A stretch of DNA of 64,000 nucleotides from Ptiloglossa arizonensis. Its lineage: Eukaryota; Arthropoda; Insecta; Hymenoptera; Colletidae. Under the pieces are notes generated by a model. It searched no databases. It was not told the origin of the DNA and worked only from the letters and a program-made list of their open reading frames with translations. Position 1 is the stretch's first letter. Every line of letters begins with the position of its first letter. The stretch covers positions 434,001 to 498,000 of the forward strand of contig NW_027478523.1 in assembly GCF_051014685.1 (NCBI RefSeq), written 5' to 3'. Positions 50,401 to 61,800 of the stretch are shown piece after piece. A program made the translations under genes and the position numbers.

Positions 50401-52150
50401 GCTCAAAACGATTAACTAGAACGGCCTAGGGGAAAAGTACGCATACCGATGTAATCGGGCGAGTTTCTACTTTCAGATGCAACAGAAATTTTGCGGATTG
50501 GTCGATCCGTTCGGGAGATATGGCAGTTTGGAAGTAAGAAACACTTGAGATACTCAAAATTTTCGCAGTTCTGATGCTCGAAATGAATTACTGGAACGGC
50601 CTAGGGGAAAACTACACATACCGTTGTAATCGGGCGAGTTTCTACTTTCAGATGCAACAGAAATTTTGCGGATTGGTCAATCCGTTCGCTCGATATGGCA
50701 GTTTGGAGGTAAGAAACGCTCGAGAAACTCAAAATTTTCGCAGTTCTGATGCTCGAAACGAATAACTAGAACAGCCTAGGGGAAAAGTGCGCATACCGTT
50801 GTAATCGGGCGAGTTTCTACTTTCAGATGCAACAGAAATTTTGCGGATTGATCAATCCGTTCGCGAGATATGGCAGTTTGGAGATAAGAAACGCTTGAGA
50901 AACTCAAAATTTTCGCAGTTCTGATGATCGAAACGAATGACTAGAACGGCCTAGGGGAGAAGTACGAATACCGTTGTAATCGGGCGAGTTTCTACTTTCA
51001 GATGCAACAGAAATCATGCGGATTGGTCAATCCGTTCGCGAGATATGGCAGTTTGTAGGTAAGAAACGCTTGAGAAACTCAAAATTTTCGCAGTTCTGAT
51101 GCTCGAAACGAATAACTGGAACGGCCTAGGGGAAAACTACACATACCGTTGTAATCGGGCGAGTTTCTACTTTCAGATGGAACAGAAATTTTGCGGATTG
51201 GTCAATTCGTTCGCGAGATGTGGCAGTTTGGAGGTAAGAAACGCTTGAGAAACTCAAAATTTGCGCAGTTCTGATGCTCGAAACGAATAACTAGAACGGC
51301 CTAGGGGAAAAGTACGCATACCGATGTAATCGGGCGAGTTTCTACTTTCAGATGCAACAGAAATTTTGCGGATTGGTCGATCCGTTCGGGAGATATGGCA
51401 GTTTGGAAGTAAGAAACACTTGAGAAACTCAAAATTTTCGCAGTTCTGATGCTCGAAATGAATTACTGGAACGGCCTAGGGGAAAACTACACATACCGTT
51501 GTAATCGGGCGAGTTTCTACTTTCGGATGCAACAGAAATTTTGCGGATTGGTCAATCCGTTCGCGAGATATAGCAGTTTGGAGGTAAGAAACGCTTGAGA
51601 AACTCAAAATTTGCGCAGTTCTGATGCTTGAAACGAATAACTAGAACGGCCCAGGGGAAAAGTGCGCACACCGTTGTAATCGGGCGAGTGTCTACTTTCA
51701 GATGCAACAGAAATTTTGCGGATCGATCAATCCGTTTGCGAGATATGGCAGGTTGGACGTAAGAAACGCTTGAGAAACTCAAAATCTTCGCAGTTCTGAT
51801 GCTCGAAACGAATAACTTGAACGGCCTAGGGGAAAACTACACATACCGTTGTAATCGGCCGAGTTTCTACTTTCAGATGCAACAGAAATTTTGCGGATTG
51901 GTCAATCCGTTCGCGAGATGTGGCAGTTTGGAGGTAAGAAACGCTTGAGAAACTCAAAATTTGCGCAGTTCTGATGCTTGAAACGAATAACTAGAACGGC
52001 CTAGGGGGAAAGTGCGCATACCGCTGTAATGGGGCGAGTTTCTACTTTCAGATGCAACAGAAATTTTGCGGATTGGTCAATCGGTTCGCTCGATATGGCA
52101 GTTTGGAGTTAAGAAACGCTCGAGAAACTCAAAATTTTCGCAGTTCTGAT
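50401..52150 (+). repeat. Chimeric junction monomers and copy of the 5951-7175 series
   Basis: Monomers 289 (50401) and 290 (50576) are both hybrids. The first starts gctcaaaacgattaa and continues as the ccgatg/gttcggg type. The second starts aaatgaattac and continues as the tcgctcg/ctcgag type. From 50926 the order gaatacc/aaatcatgcg, gatgg, gttcggg, aaatgaatta, cccagg, cggccgag, landmark repeats 5951-7175 at an offset of 44975 bp (257 monomers). The double hybrid removes enough stop codons to leave a 63-codon plus-strand open frame at 50574-50765, which I do not regard as a gene. Confidence 0.83.
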
Positions 52151-55100
52151 GCTCGAAATGAATAACTGTAACGGCCTAAGGGAAAACTACTCATACCGTT
52201 GGAATCGGGCGAGTTTCTACTTTCAGATGCAACAGAAATTTTGCGGATTGATCAATCCGTTCGCGAGATGTGGCAGTTTGGAGGTAAGAAGCGCTTGAGA
52301 AACTCAAAATTTTCGCAGTTCTGATGCTCGAAATGAATAACTGTAACGGCCTAAGGGAAAACTACTCATACCGTTGGAATCGGGCGAGTTTCTACTTTCA
52401 GATGCAACAGAAATTTTGCGGATTGATCAATCCGTTCGCGAGATGTGGCAGTTTGGAGGTAAGAAACGCTTGAGAAACTCAAAATTTTCGCAGTTCTGAT
52501 GCTCGAAACGAATAAGTAGAACGGCCTAGGGGTAAAGTACGCATACCGATGTAATCGGGCGAGTTTCTACTTTCAGATGCAACAGAAATTTTGTGGATTG
52601 GTCGATCCGTTCACGAGATATGGCAGTTTGGAAGTAGGAAACGCTTGAGAAGCTCAAAATTTTCGCAGTTCTGATGCTCGAAACGAATGACTAGAACGGC
52701 CTAGGGGAAAAGTGCGCATACCGTTGTAATCAGGCGAGTTTCTACTTTCAAATGCAATGGAAATTTTGCGGATTGGTCAATCCGTTCGCGAGATATGGCA
52801 GTTTGGAGGTAAGAAGCGCTTGAGAAACTCAAAATTTTCGCAGTTCTGATGCTCGAAATGAATAACTGTAACGGCCTAAGGGAAAACTACTCATACCGTT
52901 GGAATCGGGCGAGTTTCTACTTTCAGATGCAACAGAAGTTTTGCGGATTGGTCAATCCGTTCGCGAGATATGGCAGTTTGGAGGTAAGAAACGCTTGAGA
53001 AACTCAAAATTTTCGCAGTTCTGATGCTCGAAACGAATAACTAGAACGGCCTAGGGGAAAAGTACGCATACCCTTGTAATCGGGCGAGTTTCTACTTTCA
53101 GATGCAACAGAAATTTTGCGGATTGATCAATCCGTTCGCGAGATATGGCAGTTTGGAAATAAGAAACGCTTGAGAAACTCAAAATTTTCGCAGTTCTGAT
53201 GCTCGAAACGAATAACTAGAACGGCCTAGGGGAAAAGTACGCATACCGATGTAATCGGGCGAGTTTCTACTTTCAGATGCAACAGAAATTTTGCGGATTG
53301 GTCGATCCGTTCACGAGATATGGCAGTTTGGAAGTAGGAAACGCTTGAGAAGCTCAAAATTTTCGCAGTTCTGATGCTCGAAACGAATGACTAGAACGGC
53401 CTAGGGGAAAAGTGCGCATACCGTTGTAATCGGGCTAGTTTCTACTTTCAGAAGCAACAGAAATTTTGCGGATTGATCAATCCGTTCGCGAGATATGGCA
53501 GTTTGGAGGTAAGAAACGCTTGAGAAACTCAAAATTTTCGCAGTTCTGATGCTCGAAATGAATAACTGGAACGGCCTAGGGGAAAACTACACATACCGTT
53601 GTAATCGGGCGAGTTTCTACTTTCAGATGCAACAGAAATTTTGCGGATTGGTCAATCCGTTCGCGAGATATGGCAGTTTGGAGATAAGAAACACTTGAGA
53701 AACTCAAAATTTTCGCAGTTCTGATGCTCGAATCGAATGACTAGAACGGCCTAGGGGAGAAGTACGCATACCGTTGTAATCGGGCGAGTTTCTACTTTCA
53801 GATGCAACAGAAATCATGCGGATTGGTCAATCCGTTCGCGAGATATGGCCGTTTGGATGTAAGAAGCGCTTGAGAATCTCAAAATTTTCGCAGTTCTGAT
53901 GCTCGAAATGAATAACTGTAACGGCCTAAGGGAAAACTACTCATACCGTTGGAATCGGGCGAGTTTCTACTTTCAGATGCAACAGAAATTTTGCGGATTG
54001 GTCAATCCGTTCACGAGATGTGGCAGTTTGGAGGTAAGAAACGCTTGAGAAACTCAAAATTTTCGCAGTTCTGATGCTCGAAACGAATAACTAGAACGGC
54101 CTAGGGGAAAAGTACGCATACCGTTGTAATCGGGCGAGTTTCTACTTTCAGATGCAACAGAAATTTTGCGGATTGATCAATCCGTTCGCGAGATATGGCA
54201 GTTTGGAAATAAGAAACGCTTGAGAAACTCAAAATTTTCGCAGTTCTGATGCTCGAAACGAATAACTAGAACGGCCTAGGGGAAAAGTACGCATACCGAT
54301 GTAATCGGGCGAGTTTCTAATTTCAGATGCAACAGAAATTTTGCGGATTGGTCGATCCGTTCACGCGATATGGCAGTTTGGAAGTAGGAAACGCTTGAGA
54401 AGCTCAAAATTTTCGCAGTTCTGATGCTCGAAACGAATGACTAGAACGCCCTAGGGGAAAAGTGCGCATACCGTTGTAATCGGGCTAGTTTCTACTTTCA
54501 GAAGCAACAGAAATTTTGCGGATTGATCAATCCGTTCGCGAGATATGGCAGTTTGGAGGTAAGAAACGCTTGAGAAACTCAAAATTTTCGCAGTTCTGAT
54601 GCTCGAAATGAATAACTGGAACGGCCTAGGGGAAAACTACACATACCGTTGTAATCGGGCGAGTTTCTACTTTCAGATGCAACAGAAATTTTGCGGATTG
54701 GTCAATCCGTTCGCGAGATATGGCAGTTTGGAGGTAAGAAACGCTTGAGAAACTCAAAATTTGCGCAGTTCTGATGCTTGAAACGAATAACTAGAACGGC
54801 CTAGGGGAAAAGTGCGCATACCGTTGTAATCGGGCGAGTTTCTACTTTCAGGAGCAACAGAAATTTTGCGGATTGATCAATCCGTTCGCGAGATATGGCA
54901 GTTTGGAGGTAAGAAACGCTTGAGAAACTCAAAATTTTCGCAGTTCTGATGCTCGAAATGAATAACTGGAACGGCCTAGGGGAAAACTACACATACCGTT
55001 GTAATCGGGCGAGTTTCTACTTTCAGATGCAACAGAAATTTTGCGGATTGGTCAATCCGTTCGCGAGATATGGCAGTTTGGAGGTAAGAAACGCTTGAGA

Positions 55101-55825
55101 AACTCAAAATTTGCGCAGTTCCGATACTTGAAACGAATAACTAGAACGGCCTAGGGGAAAAGTGCGCATACCGTTGTAATCGGGCGAGTTTCTACTTTCA
55201 GATGCAACAGAAATTTTGCGGATCGGTCAATCCGTTCGCGAGATATGGCAGTTTGGATGTAAGAAACGCTTGAGAAACTCAAAATTTTCGCAGTTCTGAT
55301 GCTCGAAACGAATAACTGGAACGGCCTAGGGGAAAACTACACATACCGATGTAATCGGGCGAGTTTCTACTTTCAGATGCAACAGAAATTTTGCGGATTG
55401 GTCAATCCGTTCGCGAGATGTGGCAGTTTGGAGGTAAGAAACGCTTGAGAAACTCAAAATTTTCGCAGTTCTGATGCTCGAAACGAATAACTAGAACCGC
55501 CTAGAGGAAAAGTGCGCATACCGTTGTAATCGGGCGAGTTTCTACTTTCAGATGCAACAGAAATTTTGAGGATTGATCAATCCGTTCGCGAGATATGGCA
55601 GTTTGGAGATAAGAAACGCTTGAGAAACTCAAAATTTTCGCAGTTCTGATGCTCGAATCGAATGACTAGAACGGCCTAGGGGAGAAGTACGCATACCGTT
55701 GTAATCGGGCGAGTTTCTACTTTCAGATGCAACAGAAATCATGCGGATTGGTCAATCCGTTCGCGAGATATGGCCGTTTGGATGTAAGAAACGCTTGAGA
55801 AACTCGAAATTTTCGCAGTTCTGAT
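52151..55825 (+). repeat. Mixed monomer series, monomers 299-319
   Basis: The segment starts with two nearly identical ctgtaacgg/gattgatc/agatg monomers (52151 and 52326), which differ at gcgcttgag against acgcttgag and no other site that I saw. The usual ccgatg/gttcacg, atcagg/aaatgcaat, aagttttg and agtacgcata types follow. A gctcgaatcgaatga series appears at 53726 and again at 55651. The monomer at 54776 has ggagcaacag, where relatives have gaagcaacag. The monomer at 55126 follows ccgata in place of ctgatg. No gene is present. Confidence 0.82.
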
Positions 55826-58800
55826 GCTCGAAACGAATAACTAGAACGGCCTAGGGGAAAAGAGCCCATACCGTTGTAATCGGGCGAGTTTCTACTTTCA
55901 GATGCAACAGAAATTTTGCGGATTGATCAATCCGTTCGCGAGATATGGCAGTTTGGAGGTAAGAAACGCTTGAGAAACTCAAAATTTTCGCAGTTCTGAT
56001 GCTCGAAACGAATGACTAGAACGGCCTAGGGGAAAAGAGCGCATACCGTTGTAATCGGGCGAGTTTCTACTTTCAGATGCAACAGAAATTTTGCGGATTG
56101 GTCAATCCGTTCGCGAGATATGGCAGTTTGGAGGTAAGAAACGCTTGAGAAACTCAAAATTGCCGCAGTTCTGATGCTTGAAACGAATAAGTAGAACGGC
56201 CTAGGGGAAAAGTGCGCATACCGTTGTTATCGGGCGAGTTTCTACTTTCAGATGCAACAGAAATTTTGCGGATCGGTCAATCCGTTCGCGAGATATGGCA
56301 GTTTGGATGTAAGAAACGCTTGAGAAACTCAAAATTTTCGCAGTTCTGATGCTCGAAACGAATAACTAGAACGGCCTAGGGGAGAAGTACGCATACCGTT
56401 GTAATCGGGCGAGTTTCTACTTTCAGATGCAACAGAAATTATGCGGATTGGTCAATCCGTTCGCGAGATATGGCCGTTTGGATGTAAGAAACGCTTGAGA
56501 AACTCAAAATTTTCGCAGTTCTGATGCTCGAAATGAATAACTGGAACGGCCTAGGGGAAAACTACACATACTGTTGTAATAGGGCGAGTTTCTACTTTCA
56601 GATGCAACAGAAATTTTGCGGATTGGTCAATCCGTTCGCGAGATATGGCAGTTTGGAGGTAAGAAACGCTTGAGAAACTCAACATTTGCGCAGTTCTGAT
56701 GCTTGAAACGAATAACTAGAACGGCCTAGGGGAAAAGTGCGCATACCGTTGTAATCGGGCGAGTTTCTACTTTCAGAAGCAACAGAAATTTTGCGGATCG
56801 GTCAATCCGTTCGCGAGATATGGCAGTTTGGATGTAAGAAACGCTTGAGAAACACAAAATTTTCGCAGTTCTGATGCTCGAAACGAATAACTGGAACGGC
56901 CTAGGGGAAAACTACACATACCGATGTAATCGGGCGAGTTTCTACTTTCAGATGCAACAGAAATTTTGCGGATTGGTCAATCCGTTCGCGAGATGTGGCA
57001 GTTTGGAGGTAAGAAACGCTTGAGAAACTCAAAATTTTCGCAGTTCTGACGCTCGAAACGAATAACTAGAACCGCCTAGGGGAAAAGTGCGCATACCGTT
57101 GTAATCGGGCGAGTTTCTACTTTCAGATGCAACAGAAATTTTGAGGATTGATCAATCCGTTCGCGAGATATGGCAGTTTGGAAATAAGAAACGCTTGAGA
57201 AACTCAAAATTTTCGCAGTTCTGATGCTCGAATCGAATGACTAGAACGGCCTAGGGGAGAAGTACACATACCGTTGTAATCGGGCGAGTTTCTACTTTCA
57301 GATGCAACAGAAATTATGCGGATTGGTCAATCCGTTCGCGAGATATGGCCGTTTGGATGTAAGAAACGCTTGAGAAACTCAAAATTTTCGCAGTTCTGAT
57401 GCTCGAAATGAATAACTGGAACGGCCTAGGGGAAAACTACACATACCGTTGTAATTGGGCGAGTTTCTACTTTCAGATGCAACAGAAATTTTGCGGATTG
57501 GTCAATCCGTTCGCGAGATATGGCAGTTTGGAGGTAAGAAACGCTTGAGAAACTCAAAATTTGCGCAGTTCTGATGCTTGAAACGAATAACTAGAACGGC
57601 CTAGGGGAAAAGTGCGCATACCGTTGTAATCGGGCGAGTTTCTACTTTCAGATGCAACAGAAATTTTGCGGATTGGTCAATCCGTTCGCGAGATATGGCA
57701 GTTTGGAGGTAAGAAACGCTTGAGAAACTCAAAATTTGCGCAGTTCTGATGCTTGAAACGAATAACTAGAACGGCCTAGGGGAAAAGTGCGCATACCGTT
57801 GTAATCGGGCGAGTTTCTACTTTCAGAAGCAACAGAAATTTTGCGGATTGATCAATCCGTTCGCGAGATATGGCAGTTTGGAGGTAGGAAACGCTAGAGA
57901 AACTCAAAATTTTCGCAGTTCTGATGCTCGAAATGAATAACTGGAACGGCCTAGGGGAAAACTACACATACCGTTGTAATCGGGCGAGTTTCTACTTTCA
58001 GATGCAACAGAAATTTTGCGGATTGGTCAATCCGTTCGCGAGATATGGCAGTTTGGAGGTAAGAAACGCTTGAGAAACTCAAAATTGCCGCAGTTCTGAT
58101 GCTTGAAACGAATAAGTAGAACGGCCTAGGGGAAAAGTGCGCATACCGTTGTTATCGGGCGAGTTTCTACTTTCAGATGCAACAGAAATTTTGCGGATCG
58201 GTCAATCCGTTCGCGAGATATGGCAGTTTGGATGTAAGAAACGCTTGAGAAACTCAAAATTTTCGCAGTTCTGATGCTCGAAACGAATAACTAGAACGGC
58301 CTAGGGGAGAAGTACGCATACCGTTGTAATCGGGCGAGTTTCTACTTTCAGATGCAACAGAAATTATGCGGATTGGTCAATCCGTTCGCGAGATATGGCC
58401 GTTTGGATGTAAGAAACGCTTGAGAAACTCAAAATTTTCGCAGTTCTGATGCTCGAAATGAATAACTGGAACGGCCTAGGGGAAAACTACACATACTGTT
58501 GTAATAGGGCGAGTTTCTACTTTCAGATGCAACAGAAATTTTGCGGATTGGTCAATCCGTTCGCGAGATATGGCAGTTTGGAGGTAAGAAACGCTTGAGA
58601 AACTCAACATTTGCGCAGTTCTGATGCTTGAAACGAATAACTAGAACGGCCTAGGGGAAAAGTGCGCATACCGTTGTAATCGGGCGAGTTTCTACTTTCA
58701 GAAGCAACAGAAATTTTGCGGATCGGTCAATCCGTTCGCGAGATATGGCAGTTTGGATGTAAGAAACGCTTGAGAAACCCAAAATTTTCGCAGTTCTGAT

Positions 58801-61800
58801 GCTCGAAACGAATAACTGGAACGGCCTAGGGGAAAACTACACATACCGATGTAATCGGGCGAGTTTCTACTTTCAGATGCAACAGAAATTTTGCGGATCG
58901 GTCAATCCGTTCGCGAGATATGGCAGTTTGGATGTAAGAAACGCTTGAGAAACTCAAAATTTGCGCAGTTCTGATGCTTGAAACGAATAACTAGAACGGC
59001 CTAGGGGAAAAGTGCGCATACCGTTGTAATCGGGCGAGTTTCTACTTTCAGATGCAACAGAAATTTTGCGGATTGGTCAATCCGTTCGCGAGATATGGCA
59101 GTTTGGAGGTAAGAAACGCTTGAGAAACTCAAAATTTGCGCAGTTCTGATGCTTGAAACGAATAACTAGAACGGCCTAGGGGAAAAGTGCGCATACCGTT
59201 GTAATCGGGCGAGTTTCTACTTTCAGAAGCAACAGAAATTTTGCGGATTGATCAATCCGTTCGCGAGATATGGCAGTTTGGAGGTAGGAAACGCTAGAGA
59301 AACTCAAAATTTTCGCAGTTCTGATGCTCGAAATGAATAACTGGAACGGCCTAGGGGAAAACTACACATACCGTTGTAATCGGGCGAGTTTCTACTTTCA
59401 GATGCAACAGAAATTTTGCGGATTGGTCAATCCGTTCGCGAGATATGGCAGTTTGGAGGTAAGAAACGCTTGAGAAACTCAAAATTGCCGCAGTTCTGAT
59501 GCTTGAAACGAATAAGTAGAACGGCCTAGGGGAAAAGTGCGCATACCGTTGTTATCGGGCGAGTTTCTACTTTCAGATGCAACAGAAATTTTGCGGATCG
59601 GTCAATCCGTTCGCGAGATATGGCAGTTTGGATGTAAGAAACGCTTGAGAAACTCAAAATTTTCGCAGTTCTGATGCTCGAAACGAATAACTAGAACGGC
59701 CTAGGGGAGAAGTACGCATACCGTTGTAATCGGGCGAGTTTCTACTTTCAGATGCAACAGAAATTATGCGGATTGGTCAATCCGTTCGCGAGATATGGCC
59801 GTTTGGATGTAAGAAACGCTTGAGAAACTCAAAATTTTCGCAGTTCTGATGCTCGAAATGAATAACTGGAACGGCCTAGGGGAAAACTACACATACTGTT
59901 GTAATAGGGCGAGTTTCTACTTTCAGATGCAACAGAAATTTTGCGGATTGGTCAATCCGTTCGCGAGATATGGCAGTTTGGAGGTAAGAAACGCTTGAGA
60001 AACTCAACATTTGCGCAGTTCTGATGCTTGAAACGAATAACTAGAACGGCCTAGGGGAAAAGTGCGCATACCGTTGTAATCGGGCGAGTTTCTACTTTCA
60101 GAAGCAACAGAAATTTTGCGGATCGGTCAATCCGTTCGCGAGATATGGCAGTTTGGATGTAAGAAACGCTTGAGAAACACAAAATTTTCGCAGTTCTGAT
60201 GCTCGAAACGAATAACTGGAACGGCCTAGGGGAAAACTACACATACCGATGTAATCGGGCGAGTTTCTACTTTCAGATGCAACAGAAATTTTGCGGATTG
60301 GTCAATCCGTTCGCGAGATGTGGCAGTTTGGAGGTAAGAAACGCTTGAGAAACTCAAAATTTTCGCAGTTCTGACGCTCGAAACGAATAACTAGAACCGC
60401 CTAGGGGAAAAGTGCGCATACCGTTGTAATCGGGCGAGTTTCTACTTTCAGATGCAACAGAAATTTTGAGGATTGATCAATCCGTTCGCGAGATATGGCA
60501 GTTTGGAAATAAGAAACGCTTGAGAAACTCAAAATTTTCGCAGTTCTGATGCTCGAATCGAATGACTAGAACGGCCTAGGGGAGAAGTACACATACCGTT
60601 GTAATCGGGCGAGTTTCTACTTTCAGATGCAACAGAAATTATGCGGATTGGTCAATCCGTTCGCGAGATATGGCCGTTTGGATGTAAGAAACGCTTGAGA
60701 AACTCAAAATTTTCGCAGTTCTGATGCTCGAAATGAATAACTGGAACGGCCTAGGGGAAAACTACACATACCGTTGTAATTGGGCGAGTTTCTACTTTCA
60801 GATGCAACAGAAATTTTGCGGATTGGTCAATCCGTTCGCGAGATATGGCAGTTTGGAGGTAAGAAACGCTTGAGAAACTCAAAATTTGCGCAGTTCTGAT
60901 GCTTGAAACGAATAACTAGAACGGCCTAGGGGAAAAGTGCGCATACCGTTGTAATCGGGCGAGTTTCTACTTTCAGATGCAACAGAAATTTTGCGGATTG
61001 GTCAATCCGTTCGCGAGATATGGCAGTTTGGAGGTAAGAAACGCTTGAGAAACTCAAAATTTGCGCAGTTCTGATGCTTGAAACGAATAACTAGAACGGC
61101 CTAGGGGAAAAGTGCGCATACCGTTGTAATCGGGCGAGTTTCTACTTTCAGAAGCAACAGAAATTTTGCGGATTGATCAATCCGTTCGCGAGATATGGCA
61201 GTTTGGAGGTAAGAAACGCTAGAGAAACTCAAAATTTTCGCAGTTCTGATGCTCGAAATGAATAACTGGAACGGCCTAGGGGAAAACTACACATACCGTT
61301 GTAATCGGGCGAGTTTCTACTTTCAGATGCAACAGAAATTTTGCGGATTGGTCAATCCGTTCGCGAGATATGGCAGTTTGGAGGTAAGAAACGCTTGAGA
61401 AACTCAAAATTTGCGCAGTTCTGATGCATGAAACGAATAACTAGAACGGCCTAGGGGAAAAGTGCGCATACCGTTGTAATCGGGCGAGTTTCTACTTTCA
61501 GAAGCAACAGAAATTTTGCGGATTGATCAATCCGTTCGCGAGATATGGCAGTTTGGAGGTAAGAAACGCTTGAGAAACTCAAAATTTTCGCAGTTCTGAT
61601 GCTCGAAACGAATAACTGGAACGGCCTAGGGGAAAACTACACATACCGATGTAATCGGGCGAGTTTCTACTTTCAGATGCAACAGAAATTTTGCGGATTG
61701 GTCAATCCGTTCGCGAGATGTGGCAGTTTGGAGGTAAGAAACGCTTGAGAAGCTCAAAATTTTCGCAGTTCTGAAGCTCGAAACGAATAACTAGAACGGC

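Noticed and set aside
50574..50765. 63-codon plus-strand open frame
   Set aside because: It spans chimeric monomer 290, where aaatgaattac and ctcgag variants happen to remove stops. There is one copy, no gene-like context and no recognised motif.
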